DNA of 64,000 nucleotides from Ichthyophis bannanicus. Lineage: Eukaryota; Chordata; Amphibia; Gymnophiona; Ichthyophiidae. Positions 52,091-63,131 of this stretch are shown here, piece by piece; the first letter of the stretch is position 1; each line of letters starts with the position of its first letter. The translations under genes and the position numbers were made by a program. The stretch covers positions 107,002,278-107,066,277 of the forward strand of contig CM066043.1 in the NCBI GenBank assembly GCA_033557465.1. Reading direction: 5' to 3'. The notes beneath the pieces are model-generated. The model saw only the letters and a program-made list of their open reading frames with translations. It was not told the origin of the DNA and made no database searches.

Positions 52091-52980
52091 CTCCCCTCCC
52101 CTCCCCCCCCCACCCCCATGGCCCAGTGCATTTCTATGGGAGGTGTTCCAGGTTCCATAGAATAGAAACTTACATAACAGTTAAGGAATTCCTCCTTTCA
52201 GACTCTTTCCATGTTCTATACTTTACCTGAAGCTGCCCTTCCACCCCATAAACTAGTAGCGCCATAGAAATAAATGGCAGTGGTAGTAAACGGCTTCAAC
52301 CCCCAAAATACTCCCCGAAATTGCCTTCACCCTTAAAAACTATTCCCCCTCCCTGCAACTAGCCTATCATTTCTGCAAATTGCCTCATCACAAAAAAATA
52401 TTCCTTACAATTGCCGCCCTGTCCTACCCTCAAACTGTCCACCATCCTGCAAACTACCTCCACTCTAAAAGTAACAACCAGCAATTGCCCGCACACTCCA
52501 AAATGACATCATTCGCCTTGCTACCCTCCCCACTTGCATATGCCCACCCACACACATCCACAACCAACCATTCACGCACATGTGCCTGCATACACATGCC
52601 CATGACCAACCACACATGCACACATACATAGCCACAGAACCACACACACGCATTGCAAATAATACTCTAGCTGTGATGTAGTGCATTTTAACATTCAGAT
52701 ATGTATTTCATTGTCTGTTTCTATTGTGAAACCCATTGAATAAACAACAGATTTTATTTGTTGCTGTGTGTGCTGCCATCTAGCATCTGCTACTGTGGGC
52801 AGGGCTAGATTTAAGGCACTTGAAAACTAGGAACATATCTAGGGTACAGATTTTAGGGGAATGATGTCAAGATGTGCACAGGACTCAGGAGGGTAGGAGT
52901 GATAACTGGCTGTTCTCAGGATTCTATTTGATTTGTACATTGTCTGGAAACTAGAAGGATGGCTAATATGTCTGTGCATT
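52091..52980. repeat. Dispersed ~0.9-kb repeat with CCCCA-rich units, copy 2
   Basis: Same layout as 39712-40600: C-rich units (52290-52500), CA-rich stretch (52545-52650), then AATAATACTCTAGCTGTGAT and AGATATGTATTTCATTGTCT. It ends with ACAGGACTCAGGAGGGTAGG…CAGGATTC. Similarity by eye is clear in the tail and looser in the unit array. Confidence 0.6.
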
Positions 52981-52984
52981 TTTA

Positions 52985-53661
52985 ATTTAATATAATATCA
53001 TTAAAATTTCTTATCCTGCTATATATCCCTTTCAGCCCAAAGCAGGTTACAAAGATTGCATAGGAATAACTAAATGTAATGTAAATCTATTTAATATTTA
53101 AAATCCATTCTATTATAAATGGACATCTTACTCCAAATAATAATCTTCATAAAAAAAAAGTTTTAAGAAAGCGACGGAACAAACAATTCCTTAAAAGCGT
53201 AATTTCAACAGGCAATCAATTCCATTCTACAGCTGCTTGTCAAGAAAATAGATTTAAACAATTGCTAGATAAATTAACATCCTTAGCTACCGGAAAGTCC
53301 TAGGGTAAGAAAGTTGTCGAAAGGAAGTAATTTTTTGTGAGAATGAAATAAAACCAAATGGATCACCAACTCAGGAGCAAAACCATATAGAGTTTTTTGT
53401 AAACTAAACATCATTTTCTAAACATTATCCTTGCATGTTGTACAGGCATCACGTGTAATAGTTACATTGACTCCTAAAAATTAATCTCATAGCAGTATTC
53501 TGCATTTGCTGAAGTTTTGAAATCAGCTTTGTCGATAGATCCAGATATAAAATCTTACAATAATCTAATTGTCATATTTAGAGCCTGAACTATAACTCTC
53601 TAGAAGTTCTACAGTTATTCTTGATCTAATTTGTCTAAAATAATGTAATTTTACAATAGAC
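52985..53661 (-). mobile_element. LINE-S 3' part
   Basis: Reversed 3' end near 52990-53060 (complement ACCTGCTTTGGGCTGAAAGG then GATATATAGC). The UTR and terminal region run to about 53661, where DIRS-C starts. Coding part of the same orientation continues at 60706. Confidence 0.6.
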
Positions 53662-54032
53662 TTCCATATCATCCTGCTAGACCAGTCTAGACAAGTAGGT
53701 TGTGTTCCCCTACCAGCAGATTAGTAGCAATAGATAGACAATGAACTGCCAAGATTTTAATGACATTGCTTCCATGCCTCAATCAGCCTGAGCCACTAGA
53801 GGGCACCTCAATAATATTCTGTCTCCGGCAGATGGTAGTTGGATTTTCTCAACTCTGAAGAAAATCTGAACAATTTAGAGGAAAAGAGATTGATTTTGCT
53901 CGAATGACCACCTTGAGGGTGACTCACTTGAGCAGAACATGGGAGGCTCCAATAGACTAGACTAAGGTCTTTTCAGTAGCCAAAAGAGGAAAAAAAAATT
54001 GGTTCAGCTCCTTGCTCTTATCATAAGGCCTG

Positions 54033-56620
54033 TTGAGCAGCCAGAAAATTGGAAGGATTTGGAACAGATCAGCAGCCTCACACAATCTCTTTTCCCCCAC
54101 TTCTATTTCCCCCTTCCCCTGCACTCACCAACGATACCTCAGAGATATGTTCCAGCTCACCCAAGATAGAGGCAGAAGTCATGATGATCACGAAGTGGGC
54201 CTCCACTTCCATGGAAATGTGGCCTTGAAGGGCACAGTGGATAGAAAGATGGCCTCTTTGCTGAAGAGCCAGTTCACAGCAGCAGCTGCTATTCTCCTGT
54301 TGGTGGTGTGTGCAGGCCTGACGCCTCAAGCCCTGTTCCTGTGGATTCGGTCTCTTCCGCTGGATGATGCTACCCCTCCTCTGGAGTCGGTTACTATCTT
54401 CCTTCTGATGCCATGTATGTTCTGACCCGCTTGGTGGCTAGGGATATTGTTCTGTTGGTGATGACATGGCGTTAGTTATGGTTTTGCCACCAGGCAGCAG
54501 ATATGTCCTTCAAAGCCCAACTAACTCAACTAGCTTTAAGGGAAGACTCCCTTGTGGGACTGATTGGAGAAGTTGGTGAAGGACTTGGCTGAGGCCATAT
54601 TATCCCCTTCCAGAGGACAGACTTGAAGGGGCCTGGGAAGCCAGCAGGGTCCTTTCTCTCTTTGGCCTCTGCCCGTCTATTGTGGATGCGCTGGACTGAC
54701 CTCTGGCAGTCCTGGGACGCCTGACATTTCATCTTGGAAAGCCCTTCTCTGCTTCTGGACTTTGGATCCATAATTAGCCCTTTCAATGGGGCACATGAGC
54801 CCAGAAACGTGCCCAGAGGTGGTTCCTCTCATTCGTCACTATGTAGGTTTTGGGGCCCATTTCCAGATGTCACCAAGGATAGAAGGGCGCTAGACACTAT
54901 TCAAAGCGGCTATGTCCTGGACTGCAAACAGCCAATCCCGGAAGCATTTGCCATCTCTCCATGTGGTTTGGTGGACAGGAGAGCCACCGCTTGGATCACA
55001 AATGGACAAGTTACTGGCCTGAAGATGGTGGTACCAGTGCTCTCAGACAAGCGGGGCAAGGGCAGATATTCCCTTGCTCTCAGGATGCCAAAGAAGGATG
55101 GCTGTTTCGGAACAATGGCCTCATGGCAATCAATGCTTCTTTGCATGTGTTGTGCTTCCGAATGGAAACTCGGAGCATATCCCGATCAGGAGGATCAACA
55201 GCTGTCTGCATTTTGCCATGTTTGGCAAACACCTTCAGTTCACCACCTCCCTTCAGCCTTTCCACTGCCCTGAGAATGCTCTCCAGGGTCGTGGTGGTGG
55301 TGGCTGCTGCGCTGTAGACTATAGTTTGTGTACACCCATTGCTGGATGACTGGCCCATCTAAGCCTATTCTCTGTCAGAGGCCTCTCAGGTTTCAGCCCG
55401 AATGGTGTCCTTCTGGAAGGTCTCAGCTGTATGGTCAATTGGGGAAAGCATTCATTGCAGCATTCCCAATACCTGGAATTCCTGGGTGCATGATTCGATG
55501 TTGACGTGGGCAGAGTCTTCCTGCCAGAGGCGGGAGTGAAGAGATTCTTGGTGTTCTCAACAGGCTCCCAGGGTTTGGGATTATCTCCAGCTTCCAGATA
55601 GTGCCATGGAAGAGCTCATATGAGGCTGCTCTGGCAGCCCTTCTTGACTGGAGTTTGAGCTCAGGCTTCCACTCCAGGCTGGGAGTGAGCCAGCTTGTGG
55701 TGGCAGCTATGCCCACGTTATCTGAAGAGGGGCATGCCATTGGATGATCACTTGTAGATTCTTCTCATGATGGACGCCAGTCTTACGAGCAAGGAAGCTG
55801 TTGAAAAGACTGAACAGCCCACGGCTGTTGGAGTCACAGCCATGGGGTGTGGTCCAAGGGCTATCTGGCTGGACTTCTTGTGTTTTCCCACCCTTGGTCA
55901 AGGGTAGTGCGTGTGTTCTTGGACAACACCACGGCGGTGGCATACGTCAATCGCCAAGGCAGCATGAGGAGTTCAGGAGTGACCCTGGGGATGCCTCTCT
56001 GGTCGACCTGGACAGAAGTAAGCTTCCTAGCTCTGTTAACTCTGCACATTGCCGGGGTGGTCAATGTGGAAACTGTCGTCTTCAGTGATCATTCTCTCAA
56101 TTCCAGAGAGTGGGAGTTTGAGTTAGGAAGCATTTCAGATACTTCGTCGTTGGTTGCCCCATGATGGAATTGATGGTATCCCACTCCAATGACAAGGAGT
56201 GCTGTTGCTTCACTCACCACATGGAAACTGGGTCCAAGGGCATTGTCACCCTGGTTCAGTCCTGGCCACGTCAATTCCTGTTGTATGTGCTTCGTCCATG
56301 ATTGCTGTTTGGACATGTGCTTAGGCACATGGAGTGCCATCTGGGCTGGATTATTCTGGTAGTGCTGGATTGGATGAGGAGAGCATGGTTTAGGGATCTG
56401 ATGCAGTTCCTGCAAGTTCCTCCTCTTCATCTGCCCCATTTTGGGGCTGGTTGCATCGGGGGCTGTTTGTCCTGGATGACCTTTCTTGCTTACGGCTTGG
56501 CTCTTGAAGGGAGTCGGCTGACACTTAAGCTCTATTCTCCTGCAGTAGCTTCTGCTCTGCTCAAAGTCTGGAGGGGTACTACCAGCCTGGCATACGTACA
56601 TCTGGTACCTCTTTGAGCAT
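54033..56620 (+). pseudogene. DIRS-C gag C-terminus, RT and RNase H
   Basis: Many frames. Gag-like sequence lies near 54033-54800. RT is seen as PLLSGCQRRMAVSEQWPHGN, then HFAMFGKHLQFTT and a relic of LPFG…YLDDW (CVHPLLDDWPI at about 55332). RNase H is seen as RVFLDNTTAVAYVNRQGSMR at about 55908-55970 (aspartate motif kept) and HIAGVVNVE…LNSREWEFEL near 56046-56130. The post-RNase H domain is at 56160-56610 (KGIVTLVQSWPRQFLLYVLR). It has dozens of stops and frameshifts, the oldest-looking of the three DIRS pol regions. Confidence 0.7.
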
Positions 56621-56649
56621 TAGTGTGGAACATAGCAGCTTGTTCCTAA

Positions 56650-56777
56650 AGGGCTTGTTTACTAAGCAGTGGTAGCAGTTTCTGACCGATATCTGAGCCA
56701 CGGCCCCATTGAATTCAGTGGGGCTGCAGCTCTGATATCTATCAGTAACTGCTACTGCTGCTTAGTAAACAAGCCCC
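56650..56777. mobile_element. 128-bp palindromic MITE with TAA flanks
   Basis: AGGGCTTGTTTACTAAGCAG…CTGCTTAGTAAACAAGCCCC is a near-complete palindrome (centre around GAATTC at about 56717). It is flanked by TAA at 56647-56649 and 56778-56780. A 3-bp TAA duplication is typical of PIF/Harbinger superfamily MITEs. It interrupts DIRS-C between RNase H and recombinase. Confidence 0.8.
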
Positions 56778-56779
56778 TA

Positions 56780-57140
56780 AGTTTTCCAAGGTGCCGGCCC
56801 TGTTGGTCTTCTGCAAGACAGTCTGGAAAAGGGGTTTTTCCTTTACTTCCCCTGAAAGGGAAGGTGGCAGCCTTGTCCTGTTTCAGAGGTCCAATAGCTG
56901 GAAAGTCTTCAGCCTTGCACCTGGATGTCTTACATTTTCTTCAAAGGCTTGGTGTCTGCATCCTTTCCTCTGGTCATTTACCCCTTGGTGTCAGAGTCCT
57001 TTGAGCCTCAGAAGCATGCTACTCTGAAAGGCTTTGATTCTCAAGACTGTTTGTTTTTCTTGGTCACGGCTTGTTCAGTAAGATGGATTTCCAAGCTGCA
57101 GGTTCTGTTCTGCTAGGATCCATATTTGTCCTTTTCAGAG
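56780..57140 (+). pseudogene. DIRS-C tyrosine recombinase, N-terminal/first catalytic part
   Basis: Encodes VAALSCFRGPIAGKSSALHL then DVLHFLQRLG at about 56868-56960, and FLVTACSVRWISKLQVLF at about 57055-57115. The latter corresponds to the arginine box TSARRISELQAL of DIRS-A, with one Arg kept. Sequence is cut by the inserted block starting near 57150 and resumes at about 59896. Confidence 0.7.
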
Positions 57141-57149
57141 GAGGCAATT

Positions 57150-57655
57150 CCCATTTACATAAGAACATATGATATGCCATACTGGGTCAGACCAAGGGTC
57201 CATGAAGCTCAGTATCCTGATACCATTCCAGGTCTCAAGTACTTGTTGGGTTCCCAAAGGCATACACATTCCATGCTGCTTGTCTCAGGGGTAAGCAGTG
57301 GATTTCCCCAGTCCTCTTTAATAATGGTTTATGGACTTTTCCTTCAGGAACTTATCCAAACCTGTTTTGAGCCCAGCTAACTAATAGCTTTTACTACATC
57401 CTTCGGTAATGAATTCCAGAGTTTGAGTACGCGTTGAGTGAAAAAATATTTTCTCTGTTTGGTCTTAAATGTTGTGCCACACTGTAGCTTCATTGCATGT
57501 CCCCTAGCTTTTCTACTTTTTGAAGGAGTAAAATACCGATCTCGTTTACCCATTCCACTCATTCATTATTTTATAGATCTCTATTATATCTCTCCTCAGT
57601 CGTCTCTTTTTTCCAAGTTGAAGAGCCATAACCTTTTAAGCCTTTTCAGACAACT
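57150..57655 (-). pseudogene. LINE-J 3' end inserted in DIRS-C
   Basis: Reversed 3' UTR (ATGATATGCCATACTGGGTC at 57170) and post-RT coding sequence on the minus strand (TKQRKYFFTQRVLKLWNSLP at about 57460-57400, KDVVKAIS). 5'-truncated near 57655. Same family as 40910-41940. Confidence 0.75.
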
Positions 57656-58299
57656 CCCCATAGAGGACAAGATGGGACTCCCAGAAGAGCGCCCAGCAAT
57701 TAGGCAAGACAGAGGTGCTTAGCCACTCAAGGTCCTGGAGTCGCCTATAGGGCAGGTCGGGGAATTGCCAAGCATCTTAAAAAAAACCCAGCAAAACTCT
57801 AAGACAGCCCAACAGCTGTTTCAGAAGCTGCAGCTCAAAGCCAGCAGACAGGTTCTCTTGGGTCCAAAGGGATCCACAGGAACCTGCCAGCCTGAACCAG
57901 GGGCTTCCTCAGCCCTCTGAGGATTGCCCATCCCACAGAATAAGCAGGCATAGAGGATGTAGAGGAGGACCCAGAATAGGCACAAGGCCCCAACCTCCCC
58001 CCCCCCCCCATTGGGGGTTCCAGTGATGCTGACAAATTTGGGTCCTTTACATCACCATTACAGTGAGGGCAAAAGGAGCATGCCACAGAGGTGATCCTGC
58101 ATGTGCCACATGACATACAGCAGTGGGCATGTGACATGTTTGCCTGGCTCCACACAGCTGCAAAGAAAAAATAGATGAAAAGACCCACTGAAAAAACATT
58201 GCAGGCTGTGAAGAAAAGACCACTGGAAAAAAAATTTAAACCACAGTGGAAAAAGGGAATACCAATTGGGAGTCCCAGTACCTGAAAGGCTGATCATAG
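57656..58299 (-). pseudogene. DIRS-C gag N-terminal fragment, reversed
   Basis: The minus strand from about 58138 gives MSHAHCCMSCGTCRITSVAC then SFCPHCNGDVKD, a cluster of seven cysteines with CxxC pairs, followed by SLEPPMGGGGRLGPC. Farther on is the block QLQLLKQLLGCL…, seen as DNA complementary to CTGTTTCAGAAGCTGCAGCT at 57817. Orientation is opposite to the surrounding DIRS-C, so it derives from another copy. Confidence 0.55.
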
Positions 58300-59895
58300 A
58301 AACATGATCTGGGCTTCTCCAAACACTTACATAGGTCTGGGAGGACCCTCTGCCAGAAAAGGCATTTTCCCCCCAATCTGCTGTATAAAAGAAGACAAGA
58401 GCCTTCTTTTTTTGCCAAAGGTGATATCTTCCTTTCATGTGAACCAGGTTTTTGCTTGCCCTCCTTTTCTAAGGAGCAATGTAGAAGGAAAGATAAGGAT
58501 CTTTGCCTTGTGGCTGCTCAGAGATGCTTCTCCAGGACTTGGAGGTTATAAAATTCCTTCCATATGTTGTGGTGTAGAAGGTCCCTCTGATCCCTTAGAG
58601 AGAGGTAAAACAGAAGAGTTAGCTTCAGTAGCTGACAGAAAACAAAAGCACATGGCTCATGGTTTCCAGGGAAACCACAAACAGAGTGAGTCACAGGAGA
58701 GGAAAACATGCCCCTGCTGCAGTTTAGCTCCACAGTCAGGAGTTGAGGCAGAACACCTGCTGGGAGGAGGGGTCAGGTTAAACCCTAGAAGGCAGAGATA
58801 TAAAGAATGCTCATTAGAGAGAAAATTAGCACCAGAACAGCCAAGGAAACAGCCAAGAGAACAGCTGAGAGAACAGCTACGGGAACGGAGAGAAAGACCA
58901 AAGCCAGAACAGGAGTTAAGCTCAGAAGCAGAGGAACTGCTTGGGAATGAGGACCCAGAGGAGCTGATGGTAATAGAAGATTCTCTGAGGGTTAATTCAG
59001 AGAGGGAAACCAGCAATATAAGCAATTGGAGAACCAGTGCCAAGAAGCCAGGTAGAAACAGCCCAGGTTTGGTGCCGTGTCAGAAAGGCAGCCAAAGGGA
59101 AAGATTACCAAGAAGGCTGACTTGGGAGCACTCACAAACTCCAAGGTTTGGATCTTTAGCTGACCCTGAAGTGCAGAGAGAATCTCCTGTAAGAAAGCCA
59201 AAAGGTAGGCTGAGTGATTGGTTTAAAGACAAAACTGTTTTTAAGAAATGGTCTTGTGTTAGCCCAGAAGGGTGGGGCTCTCCTCATAGCAAATACTGTG
59301 GTAATTCTCAGCCGTATCTAGCAGAAGGCTGCAGAGAAAAGTCTAGAGTTGAGGAACTGGGTGTGTGCCTGGAAACACCGTGTAGCCAGTTTCAAACATT
59401 CCCAGCTGACAACCATTATGAAGCTATGGAGATAGAACCAGCTGTAGAATACATGCCAGTGGAAGAAATGGACTGTACATTATCTGTTTCTGATAATATA
59501 ATACCGGTGTGCTAATACTAAGCTGTTCAGAGAGCTGCAGGAGGCAGGTGGAAGAAAAGCACAAAAGGTTTGAGCAGAGAAATGCTTGTTTAAGTTGGAT
59601 TACTGTGAAACGTATGTGATGCTGATATAAGAAGCTATTTTTGTTCAATTCTTATATTATTTCCTGCCAGAAGATGTATGGCAATTTGTTCTTCATTTCC
59701 TGTATGTAAAGCCGCCCGGAGGGGAATTAAAATCCTGTTTGCCTGAAACCATTCGTGCTCAACTACTCTCTTTTATTTGGATAGTAAATACTACAACTCC
59801 CAGGAGGCAGTGCTTTCCCCAAACTCTGTTCTACTATCTAAAGAAGGGATCAGGCCGCTTAACTCTGCATGCCCAGGCTGTGGGGTACTAGCGTG
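58300..59895 (+). mobile_element. BX-2: element encoding a basic protein
   Basis: Carries the ORF at 58304-59515 and a 3' region with GGAATTAAAATCCTGTTTGC then CTGAAACCATTCGTG and TACTACAACTCCCAGGAGG. The AATTAAAATCCTGTTTGCCT phrase looks like the polyadenylation/R area of an LTR, but no second LTR copy is visible. Related by protein to BX-1 (23448-24990). Ends not defined. Confidence 0.5.
58304..59515 (+). CDS. BX-2 basic protein, 403 codons open, unrecognised
   Basis: The longest uninterrupted frame outside the LINE-R and DIRS genes. It is Arg/Lys/Glu/Gln-rich with a QPRKQPREQLREQLRERR repeat near residue 180, a cysteine pair (RKTCPCCSLAPQSG) near residue 135, a block DWFKDKTVFKKWSCVSPEGW near residue 315 and an acidic C-terminus MEIEPAVEYMPVEEMDCTLS. 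The BX-1 protein has the same tail (EESVYMDCSLS) and a matching W/K block. The true start is unknown: the first ~80 codons overlap probable flanking sequence, so an internal start is likely. No enzyme, protease or zinc-knuckle signature is found. It may be a gag-like protein of an LTR or other retroelement. A host gene is less likely because the protein is duplicated among transposons. Confidence 0.5.
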   Translation: MIWASPNTYIGLGGPSARKGIFPPICCIKEDKSLLFLPKVISSFHVNQVFACPPFLRSNVEGKIRIFALWLLRDASPGLGGYKIPSICCGVEGPSDPLERGKTEELASVADRKQKHMAHGFQGNHKQSESQERKTCPCCSLAPQSGVEAEHLLGGGVRLNPRRQRYKECSLERKLAPEQPRKQPREQLREQLRERRERPKPEQELSSEAEELLGNEDPEELMVIEDSLRVNSERETSNISNWRTSAKKPGRNSPGLVPCQKGSQRERLPRRLTWEHSQTPRFGSLADPEVQRESPVRKPKGRLSDWFKDKTVFKKWSCVSPEGWGSPHSKYCGNSQPYLAEGCREKSRVEELGVCLETPCSQFQTFPADNHYEAMEIEPAVEYMPVEEMDCTLSVSDNIIPVC

Positions 59896-60225
59896 TTACA
59901 ATGTTCAATCATCTTTTTATGCTGTTTGCTGGCCCGCACAAGGGTTTCGCAGCAGCCAAGTCTACTATGGAGTACTGGATCAAGGAGACAATTGCCCTGG
60001 TATATCTGTGATAAAACCAGCTGGTTCTGGAGGGTTTGCTTGCTTGTTCTGCTTGGGCACAAGCATCCTTGTAGGCATAGCATAGCTCTGTAGCCATTGT
60101 TGGGCAGCAAAGTGGGCATCAATTTCCACTTTTTGTCGAGCATTACTGCTTGGATGTCCATGCTTGGGCAAGCATGGCTCAGAGGTTTTACGAGCTGCTG
60201 TCTTCTTCCTGCCCATTGAAGGTGT
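59896..60225 (+). pseudogene. DIRS-C tyrosine recombinase C-terminus
   Basis: Encodes NHLFMLFAGPHKGFAAAKST then MEYWIKETIALVYL and, after frame changes, LFVEHYCLDVHAWASM. The nucleophile tyrosine (TAC 60144-60146) in HYCLDV is preserved. The HxxR box between them is not recognisable. It completes the gene begun at 56780. Confidence 0.7.
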
Positions 60226-60227
60226 GG

Positions 60228-60335
60228 CTTTGGTACATCCCACTTGTCTGGACTGGTCTAGCACGACAATATGGAATGTAATGTTTTAATTACCAAATGC
60301 CCTTTCCTTGAGTCCTGCTAGATGAGTCCAGGGCC
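60228..60335. repeat. DIRS-C ICR
   Basis: ATCCCACTTGTCTGGACTGG then TCTAGCA (complement of the left end), followed by CCCTTTCCTTGAGTCCTGCT then AGATGAGTCCAG (complement of the right end). Confidence 0.75.
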
Positions 60336-60705
60336 CACTCCCTAGAACTGTTTGGTCTGGTATGTTGCGGCGGTACCTTGGTCCGCAATGATTTATATGC
60401 TTGGCTCTGCAGGTCCATATCCTACTGACAGTCTGCTGTTCAGTCTGTCCTGTATATAGTTTCTCTGTTTGATGCATCATAGTTGACCAGGTTGGGGTTG
60501 TGAGAAGTTTTCCATGCTTTCCCGTATGCTTTGGGATGAATATTGAGGTGTCTAATGGCTCAGGCTGATAGAGGCATGGGAGTTATGTCACTGAAACCTG
60601 GGTATTTCACTGGCTATTTGTTTCGAACAGTCTGCTGGTAGGGGAACACAACCCCCACTTGTCTGGACTTCGTCTATCAGGATTCTAGGAAAGGACATTA
60701 TCTGA
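60336..60705 (+). repeat. DIRS-C right end with ITR
   Basis: The inner part is unassigned. The outer ~180 bp (60520-60705) is the inverted partner of 53662-53845. Confidence 0.7.
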
Positions 60706-62745
60706 TAGGCAGAATCTAAGATACCCCTTAATGCTTTCAAGGAAGAAACCAAAATAAATACACACATGATAAAACTGGATTTATAATGGTCAAATCATCT
60801 CTCAAGTTACTTGACCATAAAAGGTTTTTTTTTTTTTAGTTTTATCTCCATTCAGTTTCAATCTAGGATTGCATCCAATCATATACTAGCTCAACACCTT
60901 TTTGGCAGTAGGTCATAAGAGTATTGTAACACTTCTCTTAATTGGTATCAGCAGTAGAATATCATTGGGATATGAATAAAAACTATATTCCTTTTAGACC
61001 AACTCCAAGGGAACTTTAAAAATATATTAAATAATAATGGTGAAAGTGGCGAACCCTGTGGGATCCAGCATTTTCTCTGCCAAACGGGTCACAAATTATT
61101 TCTCACCTTTATTTTATATCTTTTACATTCCAAAAATTCCTTAAATTATTTAAAAACAACCTCTGAGATACCCAACTCACTCAATTTGGACAACAAAAAA
61201 TCATGATTCTAATGTGTCAGATGCCACTGATCGGTCCAGCTGGACCAATATAACTTGTCTCTCTTTTGCTTAATAAAATTCTGTTGTGCAATAAAGTTGC
61301 CAACAATGTCTGTATACTATAAGTACTTTTAAAATCAAATTGAGTAGGATGTAACAAATTTTCATTCAAGTACTTGTTGCTAGTTATTCGCCTCTAATAA
61401 CTTAGCAAAATTTGGAATACTAGAACTGGGCCTATAACTTGAAGGCTTATCTTTGTCCTTTTAATACAGGAGTTAAAATAATTTCACCAGGACTGTCTGT
61501 CTCTATAACATCCCTGTTGTGAAAGTCTAAACATTAAAATAGTAATCCACCGCAGGATCTCAACTGGGAGGTTTTTAAACAGCAAAGATCAACAGGAATC
61601 CAACATACAATGTGATTTAACAAATTTTCCCAACAGCAATTTAACTGTGGATGATTTAACTTGGACTTAGTTCATGTGGCTATTCTATGGGATTTTTTCC
61701 TTCATTATCCTGCATAATTCCTGATTCTTATGTATTACAACTGAATTTCTCCAAATTTATGATCTTATCCCTAAAATAAACTGCCGGATCTTGTGCTGAT
61801 GGTAATTTCTTATCTAAAATATCTGTGACCTCACTAGGGTTCATCAAATCTTTCTTCAACCCAAATAGCATTCTCTGATTAATCAGCTCTATAACCTATC
61901 AGGTTAGAATAATAAGACTTTTTCATCTCATTTATCAATTGCTTATAGCTTTTCTAGCTTCCTTTCCATGTTATTTTACCATCCAAACTCTGAGCTTCTC
62001 CAAGAGTGTTCTAATCGCTGACAAACTTCTGTTTGTTTATAAGATCATTATACCAAGGTGAAATAGACTTTCTAGAAGTTGCATGATGTTCCATAGGAGC
62101 TATACAGTCAAGTGCTGCTTTCACCATCTTATTCCTTCTCTGTCATTATGGCACGTTCACAATCTATTAATTTCTGCATCTTAGCAGTAAAAATAGCTCT
62201 TGCCTCGCCTCAGTTCTTTCTCCTTAACAACCTTTGTTGTCTCTTTATTCTATAATACCAATGTTAATTTTATTAAATGATGATCAGATCAAGGTACCAT
62301 ACTTGTATTACAGTTGGCTACAAATCTGCTTCCATACTGATCCCTAGAAGATATTATAGCATCCAACTGATATCCATGTATATGATTATTCTGTAAATCC
62401 AAAAGAAATAGAAATGTAAACTTTCCAGCAGAGTTAAAGAAACTCCAACACCTGTAAGTTCATCCTGTTTTCCAGATGGAGATTTAAATCTCCTAATATA
62501 ACTACATGACTAAACTTCAAAATATACAGCATCATTATTTCAAATAACTTTTGGAATCAATTCCCATCTACCCGGGGGTCTATAAATCAGCATGAGTCCA
62601 ACTTGATGCATAAAACTGCCTTCATTCATAGTGCGTATCAAACTCGGATTCATAATAGTTCCTATTAGTGATGTTAAAAATCCCCCAAAAACCTTTTATA
62701 AATTATAACTAAGCCACCACCCTTTTACATTGTTCTAGACCAATA
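60706..62745 (-). pseudogene. LINE-S endonuclease and reverse transcriptase
   Basis: Minus strand, right to left. The endonuclease region is at about 62600-62100 (GLMLIYRPPGRWELIPK, then RRFKSPSGKQDELTGVG). RT is at about 61260-60850: a first-aspartate block around 61200, LSKLSELGISEVVFK.FKEFL and GIPQGSPLSPLLFNIFL-like sequence near 61050. Continuous open frames are short because of many stops. Upstream of the DIRS-C insertion it connects in orientation to the 3' part at 52985-53661. L2/CR1 group by the RT order. Confidence 0.65.
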
Positions 62746-62754
62746 TAAAATGCT

Positions 62755-62955
62755 ATCTCCAGGAACAAGCAGGAATGAGTCTTCACATATGGGTACGTAG
62801 GTACCGACGGAGCCTGCGCGGGAACGCTTCCCAGCTTCCAATCAGAAAACTTTTGGAAGCATCCCACCACGCCTACGTGCTGCCTTCCCGCCTTTCCCAA
62901 CTGCCTCTCCTCAGTTTTCGTTTTTCCGCGGAGCCGGCAGGACGTCGTCCTGTCA
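62755..62955 (+). repeat. DIRS-A copy 3 left ITR
   Basis: Direct repeat of 19486-19680: GGAGCCTGCGCGGGAACGCT, CAGCTTCCAATCAGAAAACT, TTTCCGCGGAGCCGGCAGGA. The inverted partner lies outside the window. Confidence 0.85.
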
Positions 62956-63131
62956 CCGCAGAAATTCTTTTTTTATTTTTCTTGTGGTCGCGGCTGTCTT
63001 CCCGACGCCACCGCTACCGCCGGTGTTTTCTTTTCTTTTCTTGTAAAATTTTTCCTTTCCTAGGGGATAATTTTTCTTCTTAGTGTCCCACGGGGTGTTA
63101 GGCCTTTTAGGCCTCCTCTCTCATTTCTTTC

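Larger units (their letters stand above)
53662..60705 (+). mobile_element. DIRS-C element with nested insertions
   Basis: The left end (TCCTGCTAGACCAGTCTAGA then CAAGTAGGTTGTGTTCCCCT) pairs with the right end near 60640-60690 (AGGGGAACACAACCCCCACT then TGTCTGGAC). ITR similarity extends about 180 bp inward (CTTCCATGCCTCAATCAGCC at 53770 versus its complement near 60560). Interior order: gag/pol remnants (54033-56620), MITE (56650-56777), recombinase N-terminal part (56780-57140), an inserted block (57150-59895: LINE-J, reversed DIRS-C gag, BX-2), recombinase C-terminus (59896-60225), ICR (60228-60335). It splits LINE-S. Confidence 0.8.
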
